Assembly: GCF_003073045.1 (NCBI RefSeq)
Contig: NC_037594.1
Coordinates: 18,606,927 to 18,670,926 of the forward strand
DNA: 64,000 bases
Direction: 5' to 3'
From: Pomacea canaliculata
Lineage: Eukaryota; Mollusca; Gastropoda; Architaenioglossa; Ampullariidae
In this document: positions 13,686-26,905 of the stretch, piece after piece
Layout: each line of letters starts with the position of its first letter
How positions within the stretch are numbered: position 1 is the stretch's first letter
Notes under the pieces: model-generated
What the model was told of the DNA's origin: nothing
Seen by the model: the letters and a program-made list of their open reading frames with translations, nothing else
Database searches by the model: none
Position numbers and translations under genes: made by a program

Positions 13686-13798
13686 GACTGCTACTCGGAT
13701 CGACTTCTTGCCTTGAGTAGAAAATATAACAGATATGTTTGCCTACCCCCAATGAGACTTATCGAAAATATGGTTATCTTAAGAAAAGTATTTTCTCC

Positions 13799-13804
13799 TT
13801 TATA
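13799..13804 (-). promoter_or_regulatory. TATA box of L1
   Basis: CGTATAAAGG on the minus strand, about 115 bp before the L1 ATG, the usual distance in this family. Confidence 0.6.
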
Positions 13805-14424
13805 CGTCTGAAGTCACGTGCTGTCTTGACCTGACAGTTTTTAGCAGTCTCAGAACAATGCATGGCTATTATCTCTCAGAGGATTGAATTCTTTTTAAAA
13901 TTTTGGACTTGTTACCATTTTTTGAACACTTTATGCCAGCCGACAGATTTTCAGCCAAACAGCGATGTCAGAAAAACAGTTGCAGAAAAAAACAAAGATC
14001 CAGGATGATATCTTGGCGGACTCCAGATAGTCCAAGTCTGAGATGAGTCTTTGGTCAACCAAATAATTATCAATGGCTGTCAAAGATCGTCTATTATTTG
14101 ACCGGTGGAAACAACTAAAACTGGACCTATCATTAGTTACATATAAAGACTAATTGCTGCCCTCTGTATTTTCATTCGCTCGTAGACATTGCCATGTCAT
14201 CATGACTGTGTCCAGTTCCTGACCCTGCATTCCCTACTTCCGACAAGATGGCCTCGATCACTGCAGAAGTCCAAAGTTTCGCTTCTTATCTTCACTTTTT
14301 CCCAAGAAGCTGCATGATGGCGTGGGTTCTAGGCGTATTAAATTTTTAGTATCTTCTTCGTTCTATCTCTCATTTAAAGCATTCAGTTTGGATTCTGGTC
14401 ATCGTTTTGGTAGGATCCATAACT

Positions 14425-14525
14425 GTCGTTACTGCACTTGGTTATGGAGGTGAGGGTCGGTGGTTCGAGACCTGACCGGACCTGTTGCTGAAAAACTTCC
14501 CCTCCTCACCCAGTAATTATAAAAA
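14425..14525 (+). mobile_element. Possible tRNA-derived SINE fragment
   Basis: Contains GGTGGTTCGAGACCTGAC, a box B-like sequence, followed by a tail like that after the SINE head at 50.08 kb (a CTGCTG/CTTCCCC-type segment). Box A is weak. Tentative. Confidence 0.35.
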
Positions 14526-15026
14526 TCTGTTTATCATTGGAGGTAAAAAATTGGAAAGAGAGTAAGTTGTTCTAGACAGTGATCGTGCATGTCATTACTC
14601 CTACAGGCACCTTGCTAGGAGAGTCTCCCCTCCCATTTTCTAAATGTCTGATGTTACCATCCTACCACTACAGACACCATAACACTACCCCCAGGATCGA
14701 CATTTCTTTCGAAGATGCTTATATGTCTGCCAAAGTCAACTTTCGTTACATCCGCTCATGAAAAACAAGAAGGAAAGAAAGAAAATGTCACCAAGACTTT
14801 TATTTCGATGGACTCTGTAGAAGACGAAAATGATTTTATTTTTGATCATTGCTTAGATAACAATTAATCGACAGAAGATACGAAATTAAGATAGAGGAAA
14901 GTCATCAATTTGTTGGCATTGTTGCGTGAAAATTTCGTAGTTCTCGGAATAAGAAAGAAAAAAACAAAGAAATAAAATTTTAAAATAAGTAAAATTTATT
15001 TAACCACTGCGTAGTCTCAGTATTTT

Positions 15027-18000
15027 TCAGTTTTCTGTATCCTCCGTGCAGGTTTTGCAGAACTTGCGGCAGTACTTGGAGCTGAGGTCAAAGTCGAGGC
15101 AGATGGGGTCAGAGGTATCGTTCATCAGTGCACACCTCGCAGAGTCAGGACATCGCTACACCCGCCTGGGTGCAAAGTAGCTGGAAGAAACAATAATTTA
15201 GAATTATTCCAGTCTTTATGTTAAATAATTCTTCAATTTGATCACGAGTAAGTAAAATCGGAAACTACGATACATGAATCGCTGGATTTGAAGAATGTGA
15301 GTGTAAAAGTAAAAAGAACCTTGTAACTCTCAGTCTTATTTCTATTAAAAATTGTTTCATCATTTTCCTGTTTGTTGTTTGTGGTCGTGTGTAGTAGGTA
15401 AGAGGTTATCTGAGGGATTTTTTTCGTAAGCAGCAGCTGCCTGCATTGAGGCATCTTCCTCTCAACTACTTTTCGTTATCATCATCACAGACTTCAGTCA
15501 TCATAAACCTCATCACTGCACAATCATTATCGCACAGGATGTGAGCTTTTATGACAGCCGAATGGGCAATAATCTTGTGGTATGATGTGTGCTAGACAGT
15601 TTTGCTGGTCACAAGCTTGTCACAAGCTACTTACGACAGTCAAGCTCGTCGGACGAGTCGCTACAGTCGTCGTCGCTGTCGCACCGCCATGCAATGGGAA
15701 TGCACTTGCCGTTGGTGCACAGAAAGTTGTCGGTGGTGTTGCACTCATGGTCTCATCATGCGGAACAAAAAAGATGCATCACCATTAGCGTCAAGAGGTA
15801 AACAATACAGAAGGATCACGTGACGAGAAACGCGAATACAGAAAAGAGAAAGAAAAAAGAAAAACAACAATGAAGTTGAGAGAGGAAGAAAATCGTCGAT
15901 AAGTGGTGGCAAAGGGAAAGGAATCCAAACACACGCATCCACACACATGCAGACACAACACGCATGATAACACACCAACACACACACACATATATATATA
16001 TATAGAGGACGCCATAGTCTAGACTTGTATATTTATATAAAGACACATGGAGAGACTAATTTGTTTTGTAATAAGGCGGGAGGCAGACTGAGAACTAAAG
16101 ATTACAGATACCCACCACAGTCCAGCTCATCGCTCCCGTCGCCGCAGTCATCGTCGCCATCACACAAATAGTCGGTCAGGACACATCGAGTGACATTAGT
16201 GCACTGGAAGCTGTCCTCGCTACACGAGATTCCTGCAAGCCGTGCAAAAACACACACACACACACACACACACGTACACACACACGAACAGTTATATAAA
16301 AAAACAAATAGTATTCCATCTATCACACAACTACACTACACTAACATTACAAACGTTCACACCAACCGACACAAGAACACTAAAATTACAGTGTACAGAC
16401 CAATAAAAAAGATGAATAGTAACAGTAACATTCCATACCAACTAAACTTTTTTTTCTAATGGTACATATGAGACCAACTAAACCTTGAATACTTACTGTA
16501 CGATATAAGACAGAACTAGAACACTAGTTTACACTATATCAGTCTAAGTATTCAACCTAGAATACGATCAGAACAACTTATCACACCAAATAAACCTAGA
16601 ATACCAACAGTACAGCTTGTTGGACAAAGTAAACATAGCATACTAACAGTACAACCTAGTAAACCAAGTAAACCTAGCCTGTCCGACCTACTGTCGATGA
16701 CGTGTATCACCTACCGCAGTTACTCTCGTCCCAGCCATCGCCACAGTCGTCGTCGCCATCACACAGCCAGGTGTCGTGGATGCACCTGTCGTTGGCGCAT
16801 TGCACCTGGTCAGGTCTACAGGTCCTTAGGTCTACAGATGGCAGGAAATAATATTTTGTATGTCTTTAATCCGGATTTCATTACAAACTCATCATTACCT
16901 TCATTTCCTGATTTTATGAAAACATTTCAAATAAACAAAAATGGTTTCTTTTTCAGTAAAATATCATGGAGAAGTAATACCACCCCTGTCACGTCCCACT
17001 CCCACTCCCACTCCCACATGTCCACCACAGCTAACAAATGTTAAGGACACAAAATGAGAATCTAACAGATTCGGAAAAATGACACAGAAGGATAAAAATT
17101 TGACTAAGTCGGCGAAATGCTCACGGCAGTTGAGTTCATCGCTGTTGTCCTCACAATCGTCTTCTTGATCACACACGTAACTCGCGGCAATACAATGTCC
17201 ATTATTGCATTTAAACTTGTGTTCTCCTCTGCACACGCACTCTAAAAAAAAAAGTAAGAATAAAGACTTTGGGAGGGTGTACAAAGGACAACAGCTAACA
17301 TTTTATATGCCATATAATTATAAATGTTAGATATATACTGTATATACATGTTCTCAGATTCTCTCAATAAACATATATAACGATGACTTCTCTATATAAA
17401 TAAATAAACAAACACCAATTTATATATTTTAATATTAATCATCGAGATAGTCTGGGATTGTTTGAGTTGTCAAGTGATTTTCTGTATGCTGGCTCCACCT
17501 TAGGGGCGGCTACTCACGGCAAATTTTTTCGTCAGACCCGTCGGCACAGTCGGGCTCCGTGTCGCACGTCCAGGCCTGGTCAATGCACTCACCGGAAGTG
17601 CATGCGAATGAACCTGCTTCACAGGTTGCAGCTGCAAAAGTGCATATTAAAATATGTGACTGTCTAGCAAGTGGACAACTATAGTTGTAAACAATGAATA
17701 AGAAAGAAAATTCCAGACAACGGGGAAAGAGAGATTTAAGGAGACAACACGCGGTCCACTGCAGAAGGAGAGTTGTAAACGAATTGAAAAAATAGACATA
17801 AAAATCTATTTTCATATAAGAAATTAAAGTTAAGAATGTGCTGACAAATGATCAACTGTTGGGTAGCAAGTAATAGTTCGACGATGTGATTTACGTACGT
17901 ACTCAGTGTGTCTACTTAACTAATTTAGGAGAAAGAAAGTTTTTGAAATTTCGTTTTAGAGTTATCACACACAGAAGGACGGCGAAAGCAAGAGTTATAC

Positions 18001-18119
18001 TTACTTTGTCTTTTTGCCATCAAGTCCTGTTTCTTCAACCGCTGAATTTTGCTTTTGTGATGCTTCACTGCTTCTGTAACTGCCAGCAGGAGAAAGAGAA
18101 GAAAAACAGATTTCGGCAT
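15027..18119 (-). CDS. L2: secreted LDLa(5)-ShKT-like protein, subfamily II
   Basis: Seven exons: signal/pro 18119-18005, A 17631-17518, B 17241-17125, C 16831-16715, D 16232-16116, E 15751-15635, F 15180-15027. The leader starts [18 protein letters not shown]; the pro-region ends AKRQ. A is [31 protein letters not shown] (subfamily II), C has the Trp-type ending [25 protein letters not shown], and [18 protein letters not shown] keeps PTLHP and YCRKFCKTC, but its frame is interrupted once near the second cysteine (exon one base short), so the C-terminus as assembled is wrong or lost. The E acceptor lacks the usual position and uses AG after a T-rich tract. TATA-like TATAAG at 18176-18181; poly(A) signal near 14996-15002. 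Confidence 0.8.
16250..16288. repeat. (CA)n microsatellite
   Basis: CA tract with one CGTA interruption, just upstream (minus strand) of the L2 D-exon acceptor. Confidence 0.95.
16440..16690. repeat. Degenerate ~38-bp tandem repeat in the C-D intron of L2
   Basis: Repeated variants of CCAAATAAACCTAGAATACC followed by a short AACAGTACA-type segment, spaced roughly 37-40 bp. At least four diverged units. Confidence 0.6.
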
Positions 18120-19313
18120 GACTGCTGTTTTAACTGTTTAGAGGTGTCTCTGAAAGAACCTTGAAAGAAAACACGCTTATATCCAGTAAAATGATGTTAT
18201 CTTGGCAACTTACATTTATTTTATATTTAAAATTTTTTTGTACCGTTTGCTGACCCATATACACAAGTTTTTTTTTTTGTTTTTACTATTGCGACAGTTG
18301 ACATTCTATTATCTTTAGATGCAAGGATCGTTTCAGAGTTCAAAATTTGCGGGGGTACACACCCATTCAGTTGTTTCGTCAGAGGTCAGCTGACCCGTGA
18401 ACATCAGTGGAAAAAATATGTGTATATGTAATGTGTTCTTGATGTCCAGTTGCAGATCAGTCTGCTAACAATCGTTGGTTGCCACATGCTGGTCTTGATG
18501 TGTCTTTCGTACTGCCAGATGTTTTCCTAGAATATTTACTTTCCTCTTCTTTCATTCTTCTGTATTAAAGACTTCTACTGCCTAACATGCACACTATACC
18601 AGAAGTACAGGGCTTTTGTCACCTTTGTGAGATATTGAAATTCGTGTGAGTGCATGTGTCTACGTATAGTTTTATGACCATCATTAGTTCTGTTTACATC
18701 CTCTTGTCCGCCCCTCATGCTTATTTTGTGTGATAGCGAGCAGGTCTTGTACATAACGAGTCCAGTCTTTAAAAACACAGAGTTCCCAACCATCAGCAAC
18801 ATTGTACCACCACCAGCAGCAACACACGTCGTTCTACCACGACAACAACATCTGACCACTACAGACACCATCACACTTCCCCAGTCATCTCATCATCACA
18901 CTACCCCAGTCATCTCCTAACTGACACGTCATCGTTCAAAAGAAACGCGGATTAAACGAGAAACAGTTTATTATCACTCTCCATATACAAAATAATTCAT
19001 CAACACGATACAAACAGCTTAACATAGCAGATGATATTTTCCAGATCGACTTTACAAATCCCAAGTTCTAAAAAATTTCGATCCAATATCCAGACAGGAT
19101 AAAAAAAATAAAGACTAGGTCTTCGTGTAACGAGTATAACACGCTGGTCTACATTAACATCTACCTGCTAACCTCTCTCATCGCCTCCCCCTCCATACAC
19201 CCCAGGTCTCCATCATCACACAGCGCAAACTCGCTTTTAGGTGAAAACACTTATCCTTCTCAAAATCATCAACGACGACTAAGAAAGACAACTCTTCCCC
19301 TGGTTGTCCCCCT
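18120..19313. other. Intergenic region L2/L3
   Basis: L2 promoter side and L3 3' UTR (AATAAA, minus strand, near 18967-18972). A local repeat of CCCAGTCATCTC with TCACACT-type segments lies at 18868-18917. No gene seen. Confidence 0.5.
18176..18181 (-). promoter_or_regulatory. TATA-like box of L2
   Basis: GATATAAGCG on the minus strand, about 60 bp before the L2 ATG, closer than in its relatives; a spliced 5' UTR or another box is possible. Confidence 0.35.
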
Positions 19314-22059
19314 TCATTCCTGGCTCTGGCAGAGGTCGCAGAACTTGCGGCAGTACTTGAAGCCGAGCTCGCCGTGTTCACAGATGGGCTTCGCCGTCTC
19401 GTTCATGAGCACGCAGTCGCGGATGGACATGATGTCACTACAAACACTCGGGTGGAGGGTGGCTAGAGACACACAATCAGTCAACCTTAGCATGTGCTAA
19501 TGATTCTCGGATATATTTGTGTGTCAGCGACAGAAAGTTATGACCAGATATAGAAGTTATGACCAGTTCTTCGTCAAGAAGAACGAAAGTATCCACTTTG
19601 AGGGAAGAAATAAAAATAAATTATGAAAAATACAATTTTTGTGTTGTTATTATTGTATTATGATTGTAAATATTGAAATTATTATAATTATAAATATTAG
19701 CATAATTTTATACGATACATTATATTAATAAGGATAGTGTTATAAGATAATCTTACCAAGTAGGAAAAGGGAGTCAAGAAAGGACAGAAAGATAAGGAGA
19801 AAAGAAAGGTAAGAAAAGAGAGTATGAAAAAGAAACTAGAAACATATATTTGATATTTGAGTAAACAACAACAACAAAACAAAATAAAGGAAAAGTTTGA
19901 ATAAAATGTATAACACGTTTTTCAGATGGTACATTAAGACACAATCCTCATATCACTTGAAAAATACTGTCTTATCAAAAATCAACATGGCATAAAGTAT
20001 CCCATACTTTAGAAAAAGAAAATAATGATTGCAAAGAAATGTTTAAAGAAACAGATTGCAATAAATTAATAATTAAGCAAGGAGAGACCCATATAAGCTG
20101 GTGGTAAATTAAGGTAATCGGAGCAAACGAAAACAATTATTTGGGTATATTTTCACAAGACCGAGGCCCCACATTAAAGAAGGTCAAAGTGGGCTGGAGA
20201 GAAGACACGAGAATTAAGTGGACTTACGACAACCGATTTCATCCGAATAATCGCCGCAGTCGTTGTCGCCGTCGCAGTGCCACGAACCCGGGATACAGCG
20301 ACCGCCAGCACATTTAAACTGGTCATCATTGCACACTGCACGCACAGCCAGCGGGCATCAAGGTGTTAATATAATGTTACAGGCATAATTCCTTTCTGAA
20401 GACTGGATAAAGTTCAGCGAAAGATCTGCATCTGACTTCAATTTTCAAGATGTACGTGCACAAGGTTACCAGGCACAGGTAAAGTTCAAACGTGTGACGT
20501 CACTTTTGTATCATGACCCACCTAATTAACATATGATTTCAGTTATCCTATTGTTATTCAAATACAAGGAGAGAGAGGGACAAGCAAAGTTGGTAGTCTG
20601 CTGTCTTCAAGAGGTGAAGATGGAGAAGCTGAAGGCGCTTACCACAGTCAGCCTCGTCGCTGCCGTCGGCACAGTTGCGGTCGCCGTTACACTTCATGTG
20701 GATGGGGATGCAGCGCGAGCCGTCAGCACATTGGAACTGCTGCGAGTTGCACGTCCCACCTGTAGGCCAGACACACCTTTACCTACGGAAACTTCAGTCT
20801 GGTGAGCAGCGAACATTTCCCCAAAGTCTGGCTCAATTAATGTGTGTGTGTGTAAGAGACAGAGAGAAAGAAAATTTTTAATCTTTATTAGAAGAACGAC
20901 GATTTCTTTCCGAGGTTTGCAATGACATCTTCCTGAGAACAATGGCAGCTTTGCAAGACTTTGTCTCCGCCACATGTGCATTTTGTCAACTTACCGCACT
21001 GCTCATCACTTTCGTCCAACCCGTTACGGCAGTCGTCGTCGCCATCACACAACCAGGTCTCGTATATACACTTCATGTTGTCACACTGGATCTGGTCTGG
21101 TCCACATGAGGCGTGGTCTGAAGACAGATCGAAACAAAGAGCCTAACAAAATTAATGTCCATAGGCATCGTGGGATCTCCAATTTAGTATTAGAGATATT
21201 TTTAATTGTATACCTTATAGTTTTAAAAATCTAACCTGTTAATTTAACCTAGAGAAACAGAGGGAAGATGTGAAGAGTTGTTTTCAAACACTCACCGCAG
21301 TTAGTTTCATCGCTGCCGTCGCCACAATTGTCATCGTAGTCGCAAAGGAAGGAGACGGGAATACAAGGACCATTGCGACACTTGAACTGATGCTCGCCAG
21401 AACATTCGCATGCTGCTCACAAAATGCACGTGCTCAAGTTACTATAGCAACCAATTTCACACCCGATGGCGCAGATGAAGACTTGGTGTTCTATAACTAT
21501 CATTCTTTCTTTTGTTCATTCGTTTGGTCGTTCGCTCGCACGCAAAATACTTTAGAGATAACATCGAGTACAATACATGGATGGTAAAGTGAGACGAAGA
21601 TGTCAAGGATGTACAGAAGGAGGATCAGGGTGTAGACAGGGACTGACAGGGTGGGTATATTCTCAATGAAAACCTCAAGTCCCGAGTACTCACGGCAATC
21701 CCGCTCGTCAGATCCATCGAAGCAGTCGAACTGATTGTCGCACGTCCAGTCCAACATGATGCATTCACCGGACGTGCACTCGAACCTGCCATCGCCACAT
21801 GTCGAGGCTGCAAAATGAAACTCAAAGTCAAACATGCTGAAGTAAAAAAAAAAAAACAAAAACAAAAAACAAACAAACAACAACAAAATAACAGACGAAT
21901 TTAGTAATTGCTGTCCCGTCTTCTGACAGTGCTCAGGTAGGTTCACTCACCTTGGCGCCTCACAAACTCTGGCTTCTTGGTCAGATCTTTATTTTTCTTT
22001 AGTTTGATTGCCTTTGTGACAACCAGAACAGCAAGAACAAGACAAACCAACTTCAACAT
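19314..22059 (-). CDS. L3: secreted LDLa(5)-ShKT-like protein, subfamily I, intact
   Basis: Seven exons: signal/pro 22059-21951, A 21807-21694, B 21412-21296, C 21117-20995, D 20759-20643, E 20335-20228, F 19462-19314. Together they give 278 residues with no frame break. The leader starts [18 protein letters not shown]; the pro-region ends KPEFVRRQ, as in L7. A is [31 protein letters not shown], and C has two extra residues before its last cysteine (DESDEQC). D is [14 protein letters not shown], and E is short, starting CNDDQFKC. F has RDC, the sequon [20 protein letters not shown], then QSQE and stop. This is the cleanest subfamily I copy and a good reference for L1 and L7. Poly(A) signal near 18967-18972. 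Confidence 0.92.
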
Positions 22060-22924
22060 GGCTGCTCTTGTAGATTTCTAAATCGACAGACGGAATCGTT
22101 TTAGCGACCTTTCCTCGAGAAATTTCTGAAATATATTATCTAAAGTAAAATCCATTTTGTCTTATCTGCACGAGATACCACGCACCGGTTTGGCCTGACC
22201 TGGTAACAATGTCGGAACAATATAATTATTATCTGTTGTAACATCTATGTTCAGACTTTCTCCCTATTCCCACTGCCTCATAGAGACTCCAACCATCTGG
22301 AAGCATTGACACTAATGATAATGTGAATCCTGTGTAAAACATTTGAGCTGTGTTGTGTAGGTTTGAGAAAATCGTGTTGTGTTGTTATGTTCACCCACCC
22401 CACGTGACATTTGCTCTTGTCTTTTTTTAGGATGGGTCGCTAAGTTGAAAAAAAACCCTGTCTCGAATTTTTTATCTTTGATGTGTTTTCTTGCTTATTC
22501 TGTACCTTTTGATAAGCTGAGGTCTGCCAGCATGCAGAATTTCGCAAGAGTAGGTAAAAATGCTAGGCGACATGGAAAAACATCAACCTCTACCTGCTTT
22601 GTTGCTTTGAATTGTATTGTGTCCCTGGAGACACTGAAGGATTTTGTTTCGACACTTGCGGACACTAGTGTAACTGGTACCACCATCAGAATGAGCAAAG
22701 AACTACCACCCACCAAGCTGTTGCACTCCAAACCATAACGAAACCACACAGATTAAGAAAGAAACCGGTTTTATTCGCAATCACGTGACTAGGGACGCCA
22801 GGACGCCTATCCCTTCCACTCGTCTGAGAATGTTTGAGACAGCGGTGAACATTTTCCAGACCGACTTTGCCAAAAAAAAAAAATTCACTCAGTCTCGATC
22901 ATGGAGTTTAATGGGCTGTCAGTT
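22060..22924. other. Intergenic region L3/L4
   Basis: Promoter side of L3 (no clear TATA; ATATATT at about 22131) and 3' UTR of L4 (AATAAA, minus strand, near 22769-22774). Nothing else recognised. Confidence 0.5.
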
Positions 22925-24671
22925 TTATTCATCAGGAGAGCAAAGGTCACAGAACTTGCGGCAGAGTTTGAAGCCGAGGTCGTCGTCGAGACAGATGGGG
23001 GTCGACGTGTCGTTCATCAGCACGCACCCTCGCATAGTCATTCGGTCGTTGCACACGCTTGGGTGCAGAGTAGCTAAGGGAAATAAAGCCATTTTAATAT
23101 TCTTCTGGCTTTCTTATTGTAATCATTGTGTTTCAAGACAAGAGAAAGAAGAACGGATCAGAAAAAACAGAGACGTCAAACAGAAAAACAAAAGAGTAAC
23201 AACGATTAACTAAATGATGTGAAACAAAGACAGGACAAGGATAAGTCAGAACAAAGCAAATTGAAGATATATATGACCCTTAACCTATCGACCTTTAGGT
23301 TATCCAAAGTGAAAACATCGCAGGGTTACTTACGACAGTCCATTTCATCAGACGCGTCCTCGCAATCGTCGCCATCGTCACACCGGAAGTCCATGCGGAC
23401 GCACTGGCCGTTGTTACACAGGAAGTGAGTGGTGGTGTTACACACTGATGGACAAGCGGCGAGACAACACACGCTTTCATTACAGTTGAAAATGCTTGTC
23501 TGTTGGGATAAAACCCCGTGCGACAGTTCTGTCAACTAGGTTCTGTAAGTTTTATGTTTTTCAAGTTATTCATTTTTCTTCGTAACATGTGCCTTCACAC
23601 CGATGAGAAAATATTTCCGTAGGGTTTCTTTTATTCTAGTCCGTGTACACATGCAGACAAGTAAACATACACATTTACACGCATATAGATATTTGCGAAA
23701 CTAGCAAACCTGCATTTGTTCCATAGCACAAACCATGTATCTGTATCTGGATGGCTTGCAGACGATTTTTTTTTCAATTAACTTCTAGAACGAGGCTATT
23801 TACAGAACAGTTTCCGGTTTTGGCATGTTTCAGCTTAAGTACTTGAACGAGATATAGAGAAAAGATGTTCAGACTACTAACCACACCGTGTTCGTCACTT
23901 CCATCTGCACAGTCAGGCCACCCGTCACACCTCCAGGTAGCAGGGATGCAGCGGGTGCCAGTACCGCACAGGATGTACTCCTCTCTGCAGGTGGCTGATG
24001 GGTGAGCAGATTGACAGTGCCATGGAAAGAAACACATACACGCACACACAAACATAGACAAGAGAGAAAGAGGTGAAACAGTTATAAGACGGTTATTCCC
24101 AAACCCTAAGAGCCAACATAATAAAATGATACATGTGTCTACAAAAGTCAACTAAGAAGTTACATGTAAGCAAAGAAAGATATGTTAGGTCAATCAGTGG
24201 GTAGAAGGGTCCCCCTTCCGTGCCAGTGACATGACAAGCTGTCAGGCCAAGGCTGCCTGTGACAGTGACAAGTGACATGTCAGACCTGCACAACCTACAT
24301 CAGAGGTACTGCAGCCTACCGCAGTCACTCTCGTCCCATCCATCGCCGCAGTCGTCGTCGCCGTCACACATCCACGTGGGGTCGATGCACACGGAGTTGC
24401 CGCAGGCCACCTGCCAAGGTCTGCAGCCGCCTGCTACAAACAGAAGTTAACGGACAGCTAACGACAGCGCTAACGACAGCGCTAACGACAGCTACAGACT
24501 TTATTTTGCGAGATTTTCATCTTACACCCACCACATGACAACGAGGACAATGACAACAGATAAAGCAGTTCTCATGCAGGATTGACAACGATGGCGATAG
24601 CCACAAATACCAACATTTGTTGTATAAAAATTATGTTTCTTACAGGTCACATCATCTACAAGAACTTCTGC

Positions 24672-24728
<57 letters not shown>

Positions 24729-25910
24729 CACATTATCTTACAGCCTACCGCAGTCTCTCTCGTCCCATCCATTACGACAGTCGTCAACACCATCGCACAG
24801 GTCCCACGGATTGATGCACTTGAAGTTGTCGCACTGCACCTGTTCGGGCCGGCACGTGACGTAGTCTGCAAGAGCAAGAGAGGATGCTGGTCACGTGACA
24901 TAATTACAGCCAATCGCTGGCAGGTCAAACAACTGTCCACCATTGCTTCACACCAAAGTATTGTACATGCGCGGTGACAGTTGACCCTGTGATGACCAAA
25001 TCATGTCACACACTAGACAAACCAGGAGAGGAAACACTCACGGCAGTCGATTTCGTCACTGTTATCGCCGCAGTCGTCGTCCACGTCGCAGACGAAGGCG
25101 GCAGGCACGCATTTACCGTTGTGACACTGATACCTGTTCTCGCCTCGACACCTGCACTCTGGAATCATCATCATCATCATCATCATCATCATTGCAGTTC
25201 CTTCTGTAGTGCATGCCAAAGCCAAAGTTATAGGAAATTGAAATACATTACTGCCACAGGAATTTCAGATGAAAAATATCCATCTGACATTCCTCACTGA
25301 CAGTTAATTCAACTAATCAAACATGTTAGACAACAAGAGTACATTAACAGTCACTGACCACATTCCTGCTCATCAGACCCGTCAGCACAGTCGGCTTGTG
25401 TGTCGCACGTCCACTCCGATAGAATGCACTCACCGGAAGTGCACAAGAACTGGTTCTCACCACAGATTCTCGCTACAGGTTAAATTTATCATGTAGAAAT
25501 AAAGCATGGACGAATAAAAAGGAAAAATAAAAATAAAGAGGGAATTCATCTGTCTGCATATGTGGACGACTGTGTGTAGATTGTATTTCCTGTGTGAGCG
25601 TCTGTGTGCATGGAAGTACAAACCAACATTCACGTGATAGGCGACTGGGGTCAAGGCTGCCCATCAGTCCCGCTTTCCTTGGCAAACCGAACTGAAAACA
25701 CATCTTCCTGTCCTGCAGTTTGTCTATTCTGTGCATGTTCAAAGCGTATTTTCTGAACCCTGCACCTGTTGCCCTTTGAACTCCAATGGTGGAGTGCAAA
25801 TAAACCTTTGAACTTACCCTGTCGTCTTAGTTCGCGCTTAACTTTGGTTCTGTAGTCGTGGACCGCTGCTGTGGCTGTCAGAACACCATAAGCCATGCAC
25901 ACCGCCACAT
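22925..25910 (-). CDS. L4: secreted LDLa(6)-ShKT-like protein, subfamily II, frame interrupted
   Basis: Eight exons: signal/pro 25910-25818, A 25472-25359, B 25158-25042, C 24865-24749, C' 24433-24320, D 23994-23882, E 23444-23334, F 23073-22925. A ([18 protein letters not shown]) is nearly identical to A in L10 and L11. C is [18 protein letters not shown], and C' [19 protein letters not shown] reads [14 protein letters not shown], then [11 protein letters not shown] and SPDE, stop. The signal exon is short (93 bases) and its hydrophobic core does not stay in one frame. D is one base short just before its last cysteine. Splice sites and all other cysteines are kept. Acceptors of B and C lie beside GAT/CTG triplet tracts. 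Poly(A) signal near 22769-22774. Confidence 0.72.
24447..24494. repeat. Short 15-bp tandem repeat
   Basis: Roughly three units of GCTAACGACAGC immediately upstream (minus strand) of the L4 C' acceptor. Confidence 0.7.
24666..24728. repeat. (CTG)n(ATG)n triplet tract
   Basis: About ten CTG units followed by about ten GAT units, 20 bp from the donor of L4 exon C. Causes Leu/Met, Ser and His homopolymer shadow frames. Confidence 0.95.
25164..25192. repeat. (ATC)n tract abutting the L4 B-exon acceptor
   Basis: On the minus strand this is (GAT)n ending in TTCCAG, the acceptor itself, so the usual polypyrimidine tract is replaced by a triplet repeat. Confidence 0.9.
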
Positions 25911-26905
25911 CCTCTCTGATTTAAATATTTGTCTACAGGTTGATACCCGGTATGCTGTGTGATAGTCTGATGTCAGGCGTGTCCACTGTTGTTATCTGGA
26001 CAACTTTTTTAATTCCTTGTTTTGTCAGCACATCTTCTCTCGTGACCTTATCGTCTTGTGTAGTCTCTCAACCAGACATACTTGACATCTAGCTTTACAC
26101 ATCACGAGGAATTCTTGTGTTTTAATTGCTTATATTTTTATGGTTGCTGAAAAAGTCCTAGCACTGCCAGAAATACACATGGTAGACCAAAAGTGTAAAG
26201 GATTCCATTATCCACTAGTCACGAAAGCAATGAAAAGTGGTTCACTGTGTCTAGACCCAAGCGGGTCTCGAATTAGGGATTTCTCGTCGTCAGAACTGAG
26301 CATGCTGAAAAGAGTAGAGGGGAGGGGTGAAAAAACAAATTTCTGATAAACCTGTCAGATGTAAGGAGAAAGATAAGTGTCATGTTCTTATCTGAATCAT
26401 GAAAGCTTCACTGGGCTGTATGTGTGTGTGTGTGTATTCGTGGTCGCGTATGTGTACAAGTGTTTGGCTCCATAATTGTCGTGATAGTCGAGAAAAATCT
26501 CTTCAATCTGTTAAGACCATTCAGAATTTTTTTAAATGATTTTAATAATTATGTAAGTAAATAAATTTAGTAATTAAAATGCGGATAAATAACTTTTTCT
26601 ATTAACATAGGACTTCGTGAATTGAATAATTAAACTGCGAAAGACAACATTCAGACACTGCAGTATAAATTAACGAAGTTAGTAATTAAATGTCATTTAA
26701 AAAATTCACAACATTTCACTAAAAGATTTTGAGAATTTTTATTCGTGATGTTACGGATGATGGCAAAACTTCTACCTATACATTGAGTAACAAGAGAAAA
26801 TACACGTGTAGAGTGAGTCTTCGGCCTCTTCAAATGTAATCTTGTGTGCTCTTGCACCGGAAGGCCAAATATTTTCAGGAACAGAATCCAAGATGGCTCT
26901 ACTAC
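25911..26905. other. Intergenic region L4/L5
   Basis: Contains the L5 3' UTR (AATAAA, minus strand, near 26738-26743), a short TG tract at about 26421-26435, and a reversed box B-like motif near 26250-26265. AT-rich; no gene. Confidence 0.5.

Larger units (their letters stand above)
13686..15026. other. Intergenic region L1/L2
   Basis: L1 promoter at the low-coordinate end and L2 3' UTR at the other, with an AATAAA on the minus strand near 14996-15002. A box B-like GGTTCGAGACC near 14460-14475 (plus strand) may be a SINE remnant. No gene seen. Confidence 0.5.

Noticed and set aside
26230-26290. Reversed tRNA-derived element
   Set aside because: Only a box B-like AATTCGAGACCCG is visible; no box A at the right distance.
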